Below, piece by piece: positions 1 through 6,701 of a stretch of DNA of 12,337 nt; position 1 is the first letter of the stretch; each line of letters opens with the position of its first letter. The notes beneath the pieces are model-generated. The model saw only the letters and a program-made list of their open reading frames with translations. It was not told the origin of the DNA and searched no databases. The stretch covers positions 1-12,337 of the forward strand of contig SPLB01000156.1 of NCBI GenBank assembly GCA_004566265.1, given 5' to 3'. Made by a program: the position numbers and the translations under genes. The DNA comes from Paracoccaceae bacterium (GTDB lineage Bacteria > Pseudomonadota > Alphaproteobacteria > Rhodobacterales > Rhodobacteraceae).

Positions 1-126
1 ATGCAATTGAAGACTTGCAGGCAATTGCCGCCACGCAGGAAAGAGATCAGAAACACAGCCTTGGATGCGTTGCATGAAACAATCTAGTTCTTGATTGTCA
101 ATGAGAATTACCCCATGTGAACCCAT
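1..126 (-). other. Open frame running off the left edge, possible 5' end of an unrecognised gene
   Basis: On the minus strand an ATG at 126-124 opens a frame of 42 codons that reaches the window edge without a stop. The peptide is reasonably protein-like (it contains ELDCFMQRIQ and LFPAWRQLPAS), but I do not recognise a family and see no good Shine-Dalgarno site. The opposite strand has a competing open frame over 3-77 ending in TGA, whose peptide (AIEDLQAIAATQERDQ...) could equally be the C-terminal tail of a gene entering from the left. Codon third positions do not separate the two. Only one at most is likely to be real, and sequence left of the window is needed. Confidence 0.2.
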
Positions 127-167
127 TGCCCCGACGTTTTTGGTTTGGGAGATTTGGAGTGATCTAC
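96..167 (+). mobile_element. Possible left end of a degraded IS21-family element
   Basis: A TG-starting stretch (TGTCAATGAGAATTACCCC from 96) lies about 70 nt upstream of the decayed istA start. IS21 elements begin with TG and have short, partly repeated ends, so this is the most plausible terminus. No matching right end, no istB and no target duplication are visible; the right part of the element appears to be deleted somewhere before 480. The assignment rests mainly on position relative to istA. Confidence 0.25.
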
Positions 168-390
168 ATGGGATTGTTGAGTGTTATCGGACGCTCGCTG
201 CCAGGCAGGCGCATGCTCAGCATGCTGCCGAGAGGGGGCATTGCGTGATAAAATGCCGATACGCGAGATCGCCCGGCGGAAGGGTTTGTCTCGGAACACC
301 ATCAAGAAGTAACTACGCGAAGGCGCGGTGGAGCCGAAGTTAAAGACGGCTGAGCGTTCAAGCAAATTGGACCCATATGGCAAAGCCATC
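168..390 (+). pseudogene. istA: IS21-family transposase istA, 5' remnant
   Basis: An ATG at 168, preceded by GGAG at a suitable distance, opens MGLLSVIGRS..., but this frame ends in TGA after 26 codons. The recognisable transposase reading continues in another frame from about 241: RDKMPIREIARRKGLSRNT (247-300), then a TAA at 310-312 where a sense codon is expected, then LREGAVEPKLKTAERSSKLD up to about 372. This is the N-terminal helix-turn-helix and linker of IS21 IstA proteins (REIAR-GLSRNT-KK-LR...EP, SKLDPY). Similarity fades after DPY. Roughly 60-70 codons of a normally 400-500 residue protein remain, with at least one frame break, one nonsense codon and no catalytic DDE domain, so it is dead. 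The material between about 190 and 240 looks like an insertion or scrambled stretch. It lies just beyond the 3' end of the minus-strand operon. Confidence 0.6.
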
Positions 391-479
391 CCAACCAGAT
401 GCACCGCTATCATTGCCCGCAACAGCGTATTCACTCATCGCTCCGAGGGCGTGAAAAGACTGGCCTTTTGGTCCGCGAT

Positions 480-2063
480 TTACTTTGAGGCTACAAAGTG
501 GCGGACGACCGGACCGCTGTCACGTATATCAAAGGCGCGCACTTGCGCCTGCAAATCTGCGTCGCTTTGCGTGACGCGTTTGTGCTGTTCCAGGTGTTCA
601 GCCCAACTGGGAAGGTGGAACGTCTCCACCCATAGCTCGGGATCTTCGACGCCTTGGTGAAGATGCCATTGTGTCGCGCCGTCGCGATACCTTTCCTTGG
701 AAAAGTCGACGACGGCCGCTTGGAAGGCAATCCGGTTTTCCTCGGCGATCCGGTATTCGACCACAACCATCGCAGGCTGATCCGGAAATGTGTCCGGCCC
801 GAGAGCGGGGGCTTCTGGCCACAGCGCTGCTGCGGCAAGGTCCAGTTTTTCACCTTGCCCAACATGGAAGTTCCGGGTTGCGGGCAGACCAAGCACCAAG
901 CCGCCAGCGGCAATCAACAAGGCGACCGAAACTGACGTTGCATTGGCAATCTGGCCCCAGAGGATTGACCCCAAAGCCATGGACCCAAAAAAAACCATAA
1001 GGAAGACGGCCAAACCCCGCGCGCGCACCCAATCCGGCAGTGCCATCTGGGCTGACACGTTGAAGGTTGTTAAAACAGCGATCCAGCTTAGCCCCCCGAG
1101 GAAGGCCGCAATCATGAGGAAGTGAGACGTCGCAGAGAGCCCAAGCAGAACAAGCGAAAGCGCTGTGCCGATTGTTCCAAGCCACACAGTCTGATCAGAA
1201 GTGAGACGCCCGCCCAATTTCGGCAGCAGTAATGCGCCGGTGACCGCACCGGCACCAATCAGCGCCATGAGAATACCGTAGAGCTCAGAGCCACCCCCCT
1301 CGGCTCCGCGCGCGATGAGCGGCAGCAGCGACCAGTATGCCGAAGCGAACAGAAAGAAGGCAAGGGCGCGAACCAATGTCGCCACCATCGGTGGATTGTG
1401 CCTCACATGACGCAGCCCCGTTGCCATCTCCAACAGGATTGGGCCGTGATGGTCACGCGCTGGTGTCGGTTCGGGACGCCACATGACCAAAGCGAGAATA
1501 ATGATAATGTGGCTCAACGCGTTCAGCGCGAAGGGGGCTGCAAGCCCGACACTCGCGACGAGGATACCTGCGAGCGCCGGGCCGATCGCTCGGCTGATAT
1601 TGATGCCCATTGAATTGAGAGAAATTGCAGATTTCAGCGTGTCGCGCGGGACAAGTTGAGGCACAACAGCCTGCCAAGCCGGAGCCACAAACGCCGCACC
1701 TGTCCCGATGGCCAGTGTAAACAAGATCAGAAGGCCAGGTGTCATGCGTTCCTGCCAGACAAGCAGCGTCAAAGCCAGAATAACGACCGTGAGCGCGATG
1801 TTGATCGCGATCAGCATGCGGCGTTTGTCCAGCCTGTCTGCAAGGGCCCCGGCCAACAGGGCGAACAAGAAGACGGGCAATGTCGTCGCCGCCTGAACCA
1901 ACGTGACAACAGACGGGCTGGAATTCAGCGTTGTCATCAACCACCCCGCGCCGACATCGTGCATCCAGGTGCCGATGTTCGAAATGAGGGTCGCGGTCCA
2001 CAACAGGGCGAAGGCGCGATGCCCAAACGGGGCAAAGGCTCCGGGTTTATCTGTTGATGACAT
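480..2063 (-). CDS. MFS_3-family exporter with C-terminal ABM-like domain
   Basis: Predicted 527-residue inner-membrane transporter of the major facilitator superfamily, MFS_3 group (the group containing the enterobactin exporter EntS). The N-terminal 400 residues are a run of hydrophobic helices. The conserved MFS loop between helices 2 and 3 is visible as GALADRLDKRR, and SLNSMGINISRAIGPALAG is the typical mid-domain motif of this group. After the last helix, residues about 430-527 form a soluble alpha/beta domain (VVVEYRIAEENRIAFQAAVV... HLPSWAEHLEQHKRVTQ) resembling antibiotic-biosynthesis-monooxygenase-like dimeric barrels; such tails are known in MFS_3 proteins. I chose the ATG at 2063, which overlaps the upstream GNAT gene by 17 nt, rather than a TTG at 2093 further inside that gene. 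It is the last gene of the seven-gene run, so translation is probably coupled. Export of a product or toxic substrate of the module is inferred; the substrate is unknown. Confidence 0.88.
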   Translation of the reverse strand: MSSTDKPGAFAPFGHRAFALLWTATLISNIGTWMHDVGAGWLMTTLNSSPSVVTLVQAATTLPVFLFALLAGALADRLDKRRMLIAINIALTVVILALTLLVWQERMTPGLLILFTLAIGTGAAFVAPAWQAVVPQLVPRDTLKSAISLNSMGINISRAIGPALAGILVASVGLAAPFALNALSHIIIILALVMWRPEPTPARDHHGPILLEMATGLRHVRHNPPMVATLVRALAFFLFASAYWSLLPLIARGAEGGGSELYGILMALIGAGAVTGALLLPKLGGRLTSDQTVWLGTIGTALSLVLLGLSATSHFLMIAAFLGGLSWIAVLTTFNVSAQMALPDWVRARGLAVFLMVFFGSMALGSILWGQIANATSVSVALLIAAGGLVLGLPATRNFHVGQGEKLDLAAAALWPEAPALGPDTFPDQPAMVVVEYRIAEENRIAFQAAVVDFSKERYRDGATQWHLHQGVEDPELWVETFHLPSWAEHLEQHKRVTQSDADLQAQVRAFDIRDSGPVVRHFVASK

Positions 2064-2346
2064 CTGCCGTCTCGTCTTTATGGCGCGCGACAAAGGCGCT
2101 GAAAAAGGGGCACAGAGGCACGATTTTCCGCCCGGTGCTCCGCGCGTCTTCGATCACCCGCTTCGCAAGCGCACCTGCTACGCCCATACCGCGCATACTG
2201 TCGGGCACGCCGGTGTGGTCGACGATAATCAGCGTCTCGGATACCTTGGAGAAGGTGAGTTCACCTTCCCCTTCAACGCCGTCGATGGTCGCGACGTAGC
2301 GGCCCTTAGTGCCTGTGTCTTGGTGTTCTATCTGGATGTCCGACAT
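2047..2346 (-). CDS. Small GNAT-superfamily protein (NATD1/YidJ type, COG2388-like)
   Basis: 99-residue protein of the short, stand-alone GNAT group (Acetyltransf_CG/NATD1-like). The acetyl-CoA pyrophosphate-binding motif is visible as RGMGVAGAL (residues 52-60), preceded by the strand LIIVDHTGVPDS. The family signature KIVPLCPF with Cys79 and the closing ARHKDETADVI are both present. Length is normal for this group, which lacks the N-terminal part of full GNAT enzymes. Start ATG 2346 has an AGGAG site that overlaps the TAG stop of the upstream amidohydrolase, with only 9 nt between the genes, so the two are almost certainly co-translated. Its end overlaps the MFS start by 17 nt. Acceptor substrates for this group are poorly defined; an accessory role in the module is inference from position. 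Confidence 0.85.
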   Translation of the reverse strand: MSDIQIEHQDTGTKGRYVATIDGVEGEGELTFSKVSETLIIVDHTGVPDSMRGMGVAGALAKRVIEDARSTGRKIVPLCPFFSAFVARHKDETADVINR

Positions 2347-2355
2347 ACCTTGACC

Positions 2356-4074
2356 CTACTCCTGTGTTCTGTGTTGGGGCGCAGCACCTGGCGCACCAAA
2401 TATAGGGACCGGCGACCAATCCGGCAATTCGGCCAGCGGGGCCGGGCTATACGAAGAAAACCCGGATTTTGCGTGCACCACCTTACCGCCGACAAGTGTC
2501 AGGTCGGACTCAATATTGATGATATCCTCTTCCGGAACAGCAAAATAATCGCGGTCCAGCACAGCCAGATCCGCAAACTGCCCCGGTGCGATTTGCCCTT
2601 TCTTGCCGGTCTCACGGCTGAACCAGGCGCCCTCTGACGTCCAGTGGCGCAACGCGTCGTGACGGTCTAGTCGATTTTCAGCCGCCCAGATTACATCGCC
2701 GCCTCGGCCTTTCCCAGACACCGCCCAATGGATTGCGAGCCACGGATTGTAGGAAGACACGCGCGTTGCGTCCGTCCCTGCGGCGAGAGGAACGCCAGAG
2801 GCCATCATCTTTTTGACGGGCATGACCTCGCGCAGCGCGTCTGTTCCATAGCGTTGTTTATATGCATTGGCCTGAAAAGCGATCCGGTTCTGATAGCTGA
2901 TGCCCCCCCCCAGGCGGGCGACCCAATCCATTGTTTCGGTCGAAATTGTCTCACCATGGTCGAAAATCCAGTTTAAGTCTTCCAGACCCTGCCCCTGGCC
3001 GACCTCTTCAATGAGCGTGAGCAACCGCTGTGCGCTTTCCTCGTAGGTGCAGTGGAAACGGATCGGCCAACGGTTTTCGAACAGAAACTCAAGGACCGGT
3101 TTCAGATCGCCTTCCATCCGCTTAGGGAGTGTCGGGCGCGGGTATGAAAAGTCTTCAAAATCATAGGCCGAAGCGACCAGCATTTCGCCAGCGCCGACGC
3201 ATTTGAGAAAGTCGTTGCCCTCATCCGGTTTGACAATATCGTTCCAGCGCTTGAAGTCATCGAGTTCAAAGCCGGGACGCTGGGCAAAGAGCTGATAGCC
3301 GATCCGGACTGTTTGCTCTCCGCGCTTGTTGAGTTCGGTGATCACGCCATAATCGTCCGGATAATTCAGGAACCCCCCCGCGCAATCAAGCGCAGAGGTC
3401 ATTCCGAGACCGTTCAGCGCCCGAAAATAGTGCTTTGTAGACAGGACTTGGTGTTCGAAATCAAGCTTAGGCGCCATGTCGAGCAGCGCATAGAGTGGCT
3501 GTGCGTTCGGACGCGCCAAGGCAAGCCCGGTCGGGTGTCCGTTCTCGTCTCGCTCCAGCCGCCCCGACACGAAAGGTTCGTAAAAGTGGCTGTCGATCCC
3601 CAGCGCCCGCAGCGCGGCCTTATTCAACCAGGCACGATCATAAAGGTGCAGCACATAGACGGGCACATCGGGGGAGACGGCATTGATTTCGTCAATTGTG
3701 GGCAAGCGCCGCTCTGCAAACTGATCGGCAGACCAGCCGCCCACCACCCGGATCCATTGGCCCGCAGGCGTCCGTTGCGCTTGGTCTTTCAGCATGCGCA
3801 AGCCATCCGCGAGAGACGGTAAATGGTCCCAGCGAAGTTCCATGGCAAAGTTGTTGCCCTGCCGGATAATATGAGTGTGGCTGTCAATCAGGCCTGGGAT
3901 GGCGCGTTGACCGCCCAAATCAATGACCTGTGTGTCTTCGCCTTTCAGGGCAAGCATGTCACCATCCGACCCGACCGCTTCAATCATCCCATTCGAAACC
4001 GCAACGGCGCTCGCCGTGGGCTGGTCGGGGTTCATCGTGGTGATTTTTCCGTTGAATAGAATTGTATCGGTCAT
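2356..4074 (-). CDS. YtcJ-type metal-dependent amidohydrolase (Amidohydro_3)
   Basis: 572-residue cytoplasmic hydrolase of the amidohydrolase superfamily, YtcJ/COG1574 group, at the usual length of 530-600 residues. An N-terminal beta-sandwich part (TILFNGKITTMNP, then VIDLGGQRAIPG) leads into the TIM barrel. Likely metal and catalytic residues are His66 and His68 in GLIDSHTH, His341 in IRFHCTYEE, His373 in FDHGET and Asp434 in AAGTDATR. The C-terminal sandwich closes with GQIAPGQFADLAVLDRDYF and VGGKVVHA. No signal peptide is seen. The ATG at 4074 has GGAAAG 8 nt upstream. Family members hydrolyse amide or ester bonds in varied substrates, so a specific reaction cannot be named. It follows the YcaC-like hydrolase across a 65-nt gap with a GC hairpin, and is tightly coupled to the GNAT gene. 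A nine-G run lies within codons for LGGGIS (about residues 388-393). Confidence 0.9.
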   Translation of the reverse strand: MTDTILFNGKITTMNPDQPTASAVAVSNGMIEAVGSDGDMLALKGEDTQVIDLGGQRAIPGLIDSHTHIIRQGNNFAMELRWDHLPSLADGLRMLKDQAQRTPAGQWIRVVGGWSADQFAERRLPTIDEINAVSPDVPVYVLHLYDRAWLNKAALRALGIDSHFYEPFVSGRLERDENGHPTGLALARPNAQPLYALLDMAPKLDFEHQVLSTKHYFRALNGLGMTSALDCAGGFLNYPDDYGVITELNKRGEQTVRIGYQLFAQRPGFELDDFKRWNDIVKPDEGNDFLKCVGAGEMLVASAYDFEDFSYPRPTLPKRMEGDLKPVLEFLFENRWPIRFHCTYEESAQRLLTLIEEVGQGQGLEDLNWIFDHGETISTETMDWVARLGGGISYQNRIAFQANAYKQRYGTDALREVMPVKKMMASGVPLAAGTDATRVSSYNPWLAIHWAVSGKGRGGDVIWAAENRLDRHDALRHWTSEGAWFSRETGKKGQIAPGQFADLAVLDRDYFAVPEEDIINIESDLTLVGGKVVHAKSGFSSYSPAPLAELPDWSPVPIFGAPGAAPQHRTQE

Positions 4075-4102
4075 GTCGCAGGCTTTCCAAAGAGGGTGAT
4101 CA

Positions 4103-4130
4103 TGCGGGGGGAGCGCCTCCCCCCCCCGCA
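4103..4130 (-). terminator. GC-rich hairpin in the gap between the YcaC-like and YtcJ-like genes
   Basis: On the given strand GGGGGGAG (4106-4113), a three-base CGC loop, then CTCCCCCC (4117-4124) form a perfect 8-bp stem. TGC (4103-4105) can also pair with GCA (4128-4130) past a three-C bulge (4125-4127). Read on the minus strand it starts about 9 nt after the stop codon of the YcaC-like gene and lies about 28 nt before the ATG of the amidohydrolase. There is no U-run after it, so it is not a classical intrinsic terminator. It may attenuate readthrough or protect the 3' end of the upstream message. Confidence 0.4.
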
Positions 4131-4139
4131 GAGAGGTGG

Positions 4140-4829
4140 CTATTCGGCTGCAACCGGTGCGAGCGTACTCCCGACGTGCGCCGTGCGCTGGGGTGCCTTG
4201 TGGACCATGGTATAGGCGTAATCGACACCCATGCCGTAGGCGCCGGAATGCTCCTGCACCAGGCCAATTACCGCGTCATACGTGTCTCGACGCGCCCAGT
4301 CACGCTGCCATTCCAGAAGAACCTGCTGCCATGTCACAGGCACCACACCCGCCTGAACCATACGGTCCATTGCATATTTATGGGCATCCACCGATGTCCC
4401 GCCCGAGGCATCTGCGACCATGTAAATTTCGTAGTCGGTGTCGGCCATACAACTCAGCGCGAACGTCAGGTTGCACACCTCGGTCCAGAGACCAGAGACC
4501 ACAATCTTCTTGCGACCTTCCGCAGCACCCTTGGCCAACGCATCGCGTACCTTTTGATCGTCCCAGGAGTTCATAGAGGTGCGCTCTAGCAACGGGGCCT
4601 CGGGTTGGACATTAAGCAGTTCGGGGTAAGTATGGCCGGAAAAGCTCTCGGTTTCGACGGTGGTGATCACGGTCGGGATTTCGAAAATTTTCGCAGCCTT
4701 AGCCAGCCCCACGGTGTTGTTTTTCAGCGTTTGACGGTCAATAGACTGCACGCCGAAGGCCATTTGAGGCTGATGATCAATAAAGATGATCTGGCTGTTT
4801 TCTGGTGTTAGAACATTGAGCTTTGACAT
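4140..4829 (-). CDS. Isochorismatase-like cysteine hydrolase (YcaC-type)
   Basis: 229-residue soluble hydrolase of the isochorismatase-like superfamily, closest to YcaC. The Rossmann-like core opens with SQIIFIDHQPQMAFG, where Asp18 is the catalytic acid. MNSWDDQKV follows and then KIVVSGLWTEVCNLTFALS, where Cys119 is the likely nucleophile. MVADASGGTS (with MDRMVQAGVVPVTW downstream) is characteristic of the YcaC group. Where relatives usually have the catalytic Lys, this protein has Arg83 (LLERTSMNSW). Compared with the roughly 208-residue YcaC there is an extra C-terminal segment (from about HSGAYGMGVDY). The ATG at 4829 has a strong AAGGAG 6 nt upstream, so the start is firm. It is fourth in the seven-gene run, separated from xapX by 62 nt holding a hairpin. 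Substrate is unknown; C-N bond hydrolysis of small amides is the general expectation. Confidence 0.88.
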   Translation of the reverse strand: MSKLNVLTPENSQIIFIDHQPQMAFGVQSIDRQTLKNNTVGLAKAAKIFEIPTVITTVETESFSGHTYPELLNVQPEAPLLERTSMNSWDDQKVRDALAKGAAEGRKKIVVSGLWTEVCNLTFALSCMADTDYEIYMVADASGGTSVDAHKYAMDRMVQAGVVPVTWQQVLLEWQRDWARRDTYDAVIGLVQEHSGAYGMGVDYAYTMVHKAPQRTAHVGSTLAPVAAE

Positions 4830-4871
4830 AGGTTTCTCCTTTTGAGGGATCGGTGGTCGTCAGTTTTGCGG

Positions 4872-4899
4872 AAAGGTAAACGCCCTTGCGTTTACCCTT
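4872..4899 (-). terminator. Perfect hairpin overlapping the xapX-like stop codon
   Basis: GGTAAACGC (4875-4883), a CCTT loop, and GCGTTTACC (4888-4896) make a perfect 9-bp stem. On the minus strand it extends by one G-U and two A-U pairs. The TAA stop of the XapX-like gene (4894-4892) is inside the stem. On the minus strand only three U residues occur at its outer edge and they are within the stem, so it is a weak or partial terminator at best. It sits 33 nt before the AAGGAG site of the next gene, where it could control the ratio between the first three and last four genes. Confidence 0.4.
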
Positions 4900-5137
4900 T
4901 GCGGTCGTCGGGTTGGGGCTTCTCGGAGGCGACCTCGAATGACTTCAGGTGCAACGCATTGGCAATCGGTCGGGAGTGCCCTTTGAGCCACTGCACGGCG
5001 GCTTCGCCTGCAAGCATGCCCAGCAAACCAAGCAGCGCGATGATCGGCGGCGCGGGCGATCGCACCGACACCAGCCCGTATATCACGCCCACACCGATAC
5101 CGACGACCAGTGACAGAATGTAAGGTGTCAAGTTCAT
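4892..5137 (-). CDS. XapX-domain small membrane protein (DUF1427 type)
   Basis: 81-residue protein with two hydrophobic helices (about residues 5-24 and 32-50) joined by the short conserved loop VRSPAPP (25-31), which is the hallmark of the XapX/DUF1427 family. XapX domains are only about 50 residues, so the polar tail from about residue 51 to 81 (ending PQPDDRKG) is an extension, probably soluble. The ATG at 5137 overlaps the stop of the mhqD-like gene as ATGA and has AGGGGG 8 nt upstream, so it is translationally coupled. The molecular function of XapX is not established. Its place between an esterase-type hydrolase and an amide hydrolase suggests a membrane role in the same module, such as a transport or anchoring helper, but this is inference only. 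Confidence 0.85.
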   Translation of the reverse strand: MNLTPYILSLVVGIGVGVIYGLVSVRSPAPPIIALLGLLGMLAGEAAVQWLKGHSRPIANALHLKSFEVASEKPQPDDRKG

Positions 5138-5760
5138 GCCGCCGCCCCCTGAAGTTCTGGATTGAGCAGCTGAGTCAGGGCGCCAAGTTCACTGCGGCGC
5201 AACTCGTGCCCGCCGTCGTGATAATGCGTTTCCACCTTACCCTCCTGCGCTTCAGCCCAAGACACAAAACGCTCCGTCATCGGCCAGGGGCAAATGGGAT
5301 CGTGACGCCCAGCGGTGATGAGAAGCTGGCGGTTCTTAAGCTCTGGCTCTGATGAAAGGTCCCATGGCACCAGCGGATGCAAAAGTCCGACACGATCAAA
5401 GAGCTTTGGGTGCGCCATCATCACTGAGGCAAGGATGTTCGCGCCGTTGGAATAACCGAACCCATAGGTGGCGCGTCCGGGGTAACTGGCCTTCCAAGCT
5501 GCTACAAAACGGGCCATCTTGGCTGTGGCGCGCGCAAGGTCCTCCATGTCATAGACGCCCTCGCCTGTACGGCGAAAGAAGCGCGCAGCCCCCATTTCAG
5601 AGACGTCCCCCCGGGGCGAGATAACACCCGCCCCCGGTACCAACTCCTGCGCGAGGCCAAAAAACTGGTTTTCATCCCCTCCAGTGCCATGGAAGGAAAA
5701 CACCAAGGGTGCATCGCCCTTCGGGGCCTTTGTTAGAGCGTGATAGCTATCGGTCGCCAT
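5134..5760 (-). CDS. mhqD: Alpha/beta hydrolase, MhqD-like carboxylesterase
   Basis: 208-residue cytoplasmic alpha/beta hydrolase of the phospholipase/carboxylesterase group, very like Bacillus MhqD. HGTGGDE (24-30) supplies the oxyanion-hole region, followed by the family block PRGDVSEMGAARFFRR. The nucleophile is Ser104 in GYSNGAN, the acid is probably Asp154 in GRHDPICP, and the His is 185 in DGGHEL. Length is normal. Three in-frame ATGs (5775, 5766, 5760) are possible. GAGGAG at 5773-5768 is 7 nt from the ATG at 5760 and overlaps or crowds the other two, so 5760 is the start used here. It lies 11 nt after the dioxygenase stop and overlaps the XapX start. In B. subtilis MhqD is induced by methylhydroquinone and catechol; hydrolysis of ring-opened or esterified products is inferred here. 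Confidence 0.9.
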   Translation of the reverse strand: MATDSYHALTKAPKGDAPLVFSFHGTGGDENQFFGLAQELVPGAGVISPRGDVSEMGAARFFRRTGEGVYDMEDLARATAKMARFVAAWKASYPGRATYGFGYSNGANILASVMMAHPKLFDRVGLLHPLVPWDLSSEPELKNRQLLITAGRHDPICPWPMTERFVSWAEAQEGKVETHYHDGGHELRRSELGALTQLLNPELQGAAA

Positions 5761-5767
5761 GTCCATT

Positions 5768-5773
5768 CTCCTC
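5768..5773 (-). promoter_or_regulatory. Ribosome binding site that decides the mhqD-like start
   Basis: GAGGAG on the minus strand overlaps the TGA stop of the dioxygenase gene and sits 7 nt before the ATG at 5760. The ATG at 5775 precedes it and the ATG at 5766 is only 1 nt after it, which makes both poor choices. Confidence 0.7.
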
Positions 5774-6701
5774 ATGCGATTTCAGGTAGGCGTTTTTCAA
5801 TCTGCTCACGGTAGGGACGATAGCGTTCGGGCAGCTTGAGGGCCTCCCCCAGAGACGCGGTGTCTTCGTCCCGATCGAACCCGGGCTCGTTGGTGGCGAC
5901 TTCGAAGATAACGCCACCTGGCGTACGGAAGTAGATCGCCCAAAAGTAATCGCGGTCGATCACAGGTGTGACCTGATAGCCTGTGTCCATCAAAGCCTCG
6001 CGCACTTTGAGCTGTGCGGCGCGGTCTTCGACAGCGAAGGCGATGTGATGCACGGAACCCGCGCCTTGATTGGCGTGGTCCGCATTGGGGCGCTCTTCGA
6101 GATCAATGGTCCGGGCCGCGTTGCCGCCTTCGATCCGGTAACGTGTCACCGCGCCATCGGTTTCGTCCAGCTCGTAGCCCATAAACTGCAAGAGCTCGCC
6201 AGTCGCGGCAGCATCGCGCAGTCGGAAGCGCGCGCCGTGGAAGCCGACAATTGCTTCATCGCGACCGATCCCATCTCCACTCCACGCAGTGCGGCCCGCC
6301 GGATCTGCCTCGACCAAGGCAAAGCTATCGCCATCGGGGCCATCAAATGCAAGGCGACGTTCACCAAGAAAAGTCTCCTCTCTCAGCCCCGACACGTTCT
6401 TTTCGACAAGATGCTGTTGCCAGAAACCAAGCGTTCCCTCAGGCACAGCGAACTCGGTTATGCCAACTTCGCCAACGCCGCGCTTGCCGCGTGGCATCGG
6501 TCCGAACGGAAAGTAGGTCATGACCGATCCGGGCGTACCGATTTCATCACCATAGTAGAGATGGTACACTTCAGGAGAGTCGAAATTCACGGTTTTTTTA
6601 ACCCGGCGCAAACCAAGCGTCTTGGTGAAGAAGCGATTGTTTTCTTTGGCATCCGCAGCCATCGACGTGACGTGATGCAAGCCCTTGATCAACTTTTCCA
6701 T
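5772..6701 (-). CDS. mhqO: Ring-cleaving dioxygenase, VOC family (MhqO-like)
   Basis: 309-residue protein made of two vicinal-oxygen-chelate modules, the size and order of the MhqO/LinE-like ring-cleaving dioxygenase family. The first module begins IKGLHHVTSMAADAKENNRF and continues with the diagnostic RRVKKTVNFDSP...YHLYYGDEIGTPGS. The second contains SVHHIAFAVED and GGVIFEVATNEPGF. The likely metal ligands are one His of the His9-His10 pair, one of His218-His219, and Glu267, which fits a two-His-one-carboxylate centre. No signal peptide. The ATG at 6701 has GGAG 9 nt upstream and is the first gene of the seven-gene run, facing the LysR gene across 112 nt. Expected role is oxygen-dependent opening of a hydroquinone- or catechol-type ring. 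The family is also involved in quinone resistance; the true substrate is not visible from sequence. Confidence 0.9.
   Translation of the reverse strand: MEKLIKGLHHVTSMAADAKENNRFFTKTLGLRRVKKTVNFDSPEVYHLYYGDEIGTPGSVMTYFPFGPMPRGKRGVGEVGITEFAVPEGTLGFWQQHLVEKNVSGLREETFLGERRLAFDGPDGDSFALVEADPAGRTAWSGDGIGRDEAIVGFHGARFRLRDAAATGELLQFMGYELDETDGAVTRYRIEGGNAARTIDLEERPNADHANQGAGSVHHIAFAVEDRAAQLKVREALMDTGYQVTPVIDRDYFWAIYFRTPGGVIFEVATNEPGFDRDEDTASLGEALKLPERYRPYREQIEKRLPEIA

Noticed and set aside
377..454. 25-codon plus-strand open frame after the IS remnant
   Set aside because: No ribosome site, no recognisable similarity and surrounded by decayed sequence.
391..480. Terminator after the MFS gene
   Set aside because: The stretch has short A/T-rich complementary pieces (AAAAG...CTTTT) but no stable GC stem followed by U residues.
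2064..2093. TTG start extending the MFS protein by ten residues
   Set aside because: The TTG lies deep within the GNAT gene and the added residues are not conserved-looking. The ATG at 2063 gives the usual N-terminus.
1903..2637. 244-codon plus-strand open frame opposite the MFS, GNAT and amidohydrolase genes
   Set aside because: It spans three well-supported minus-strand genes and their junctions and has no family motifs, so it is an antisense shadow.
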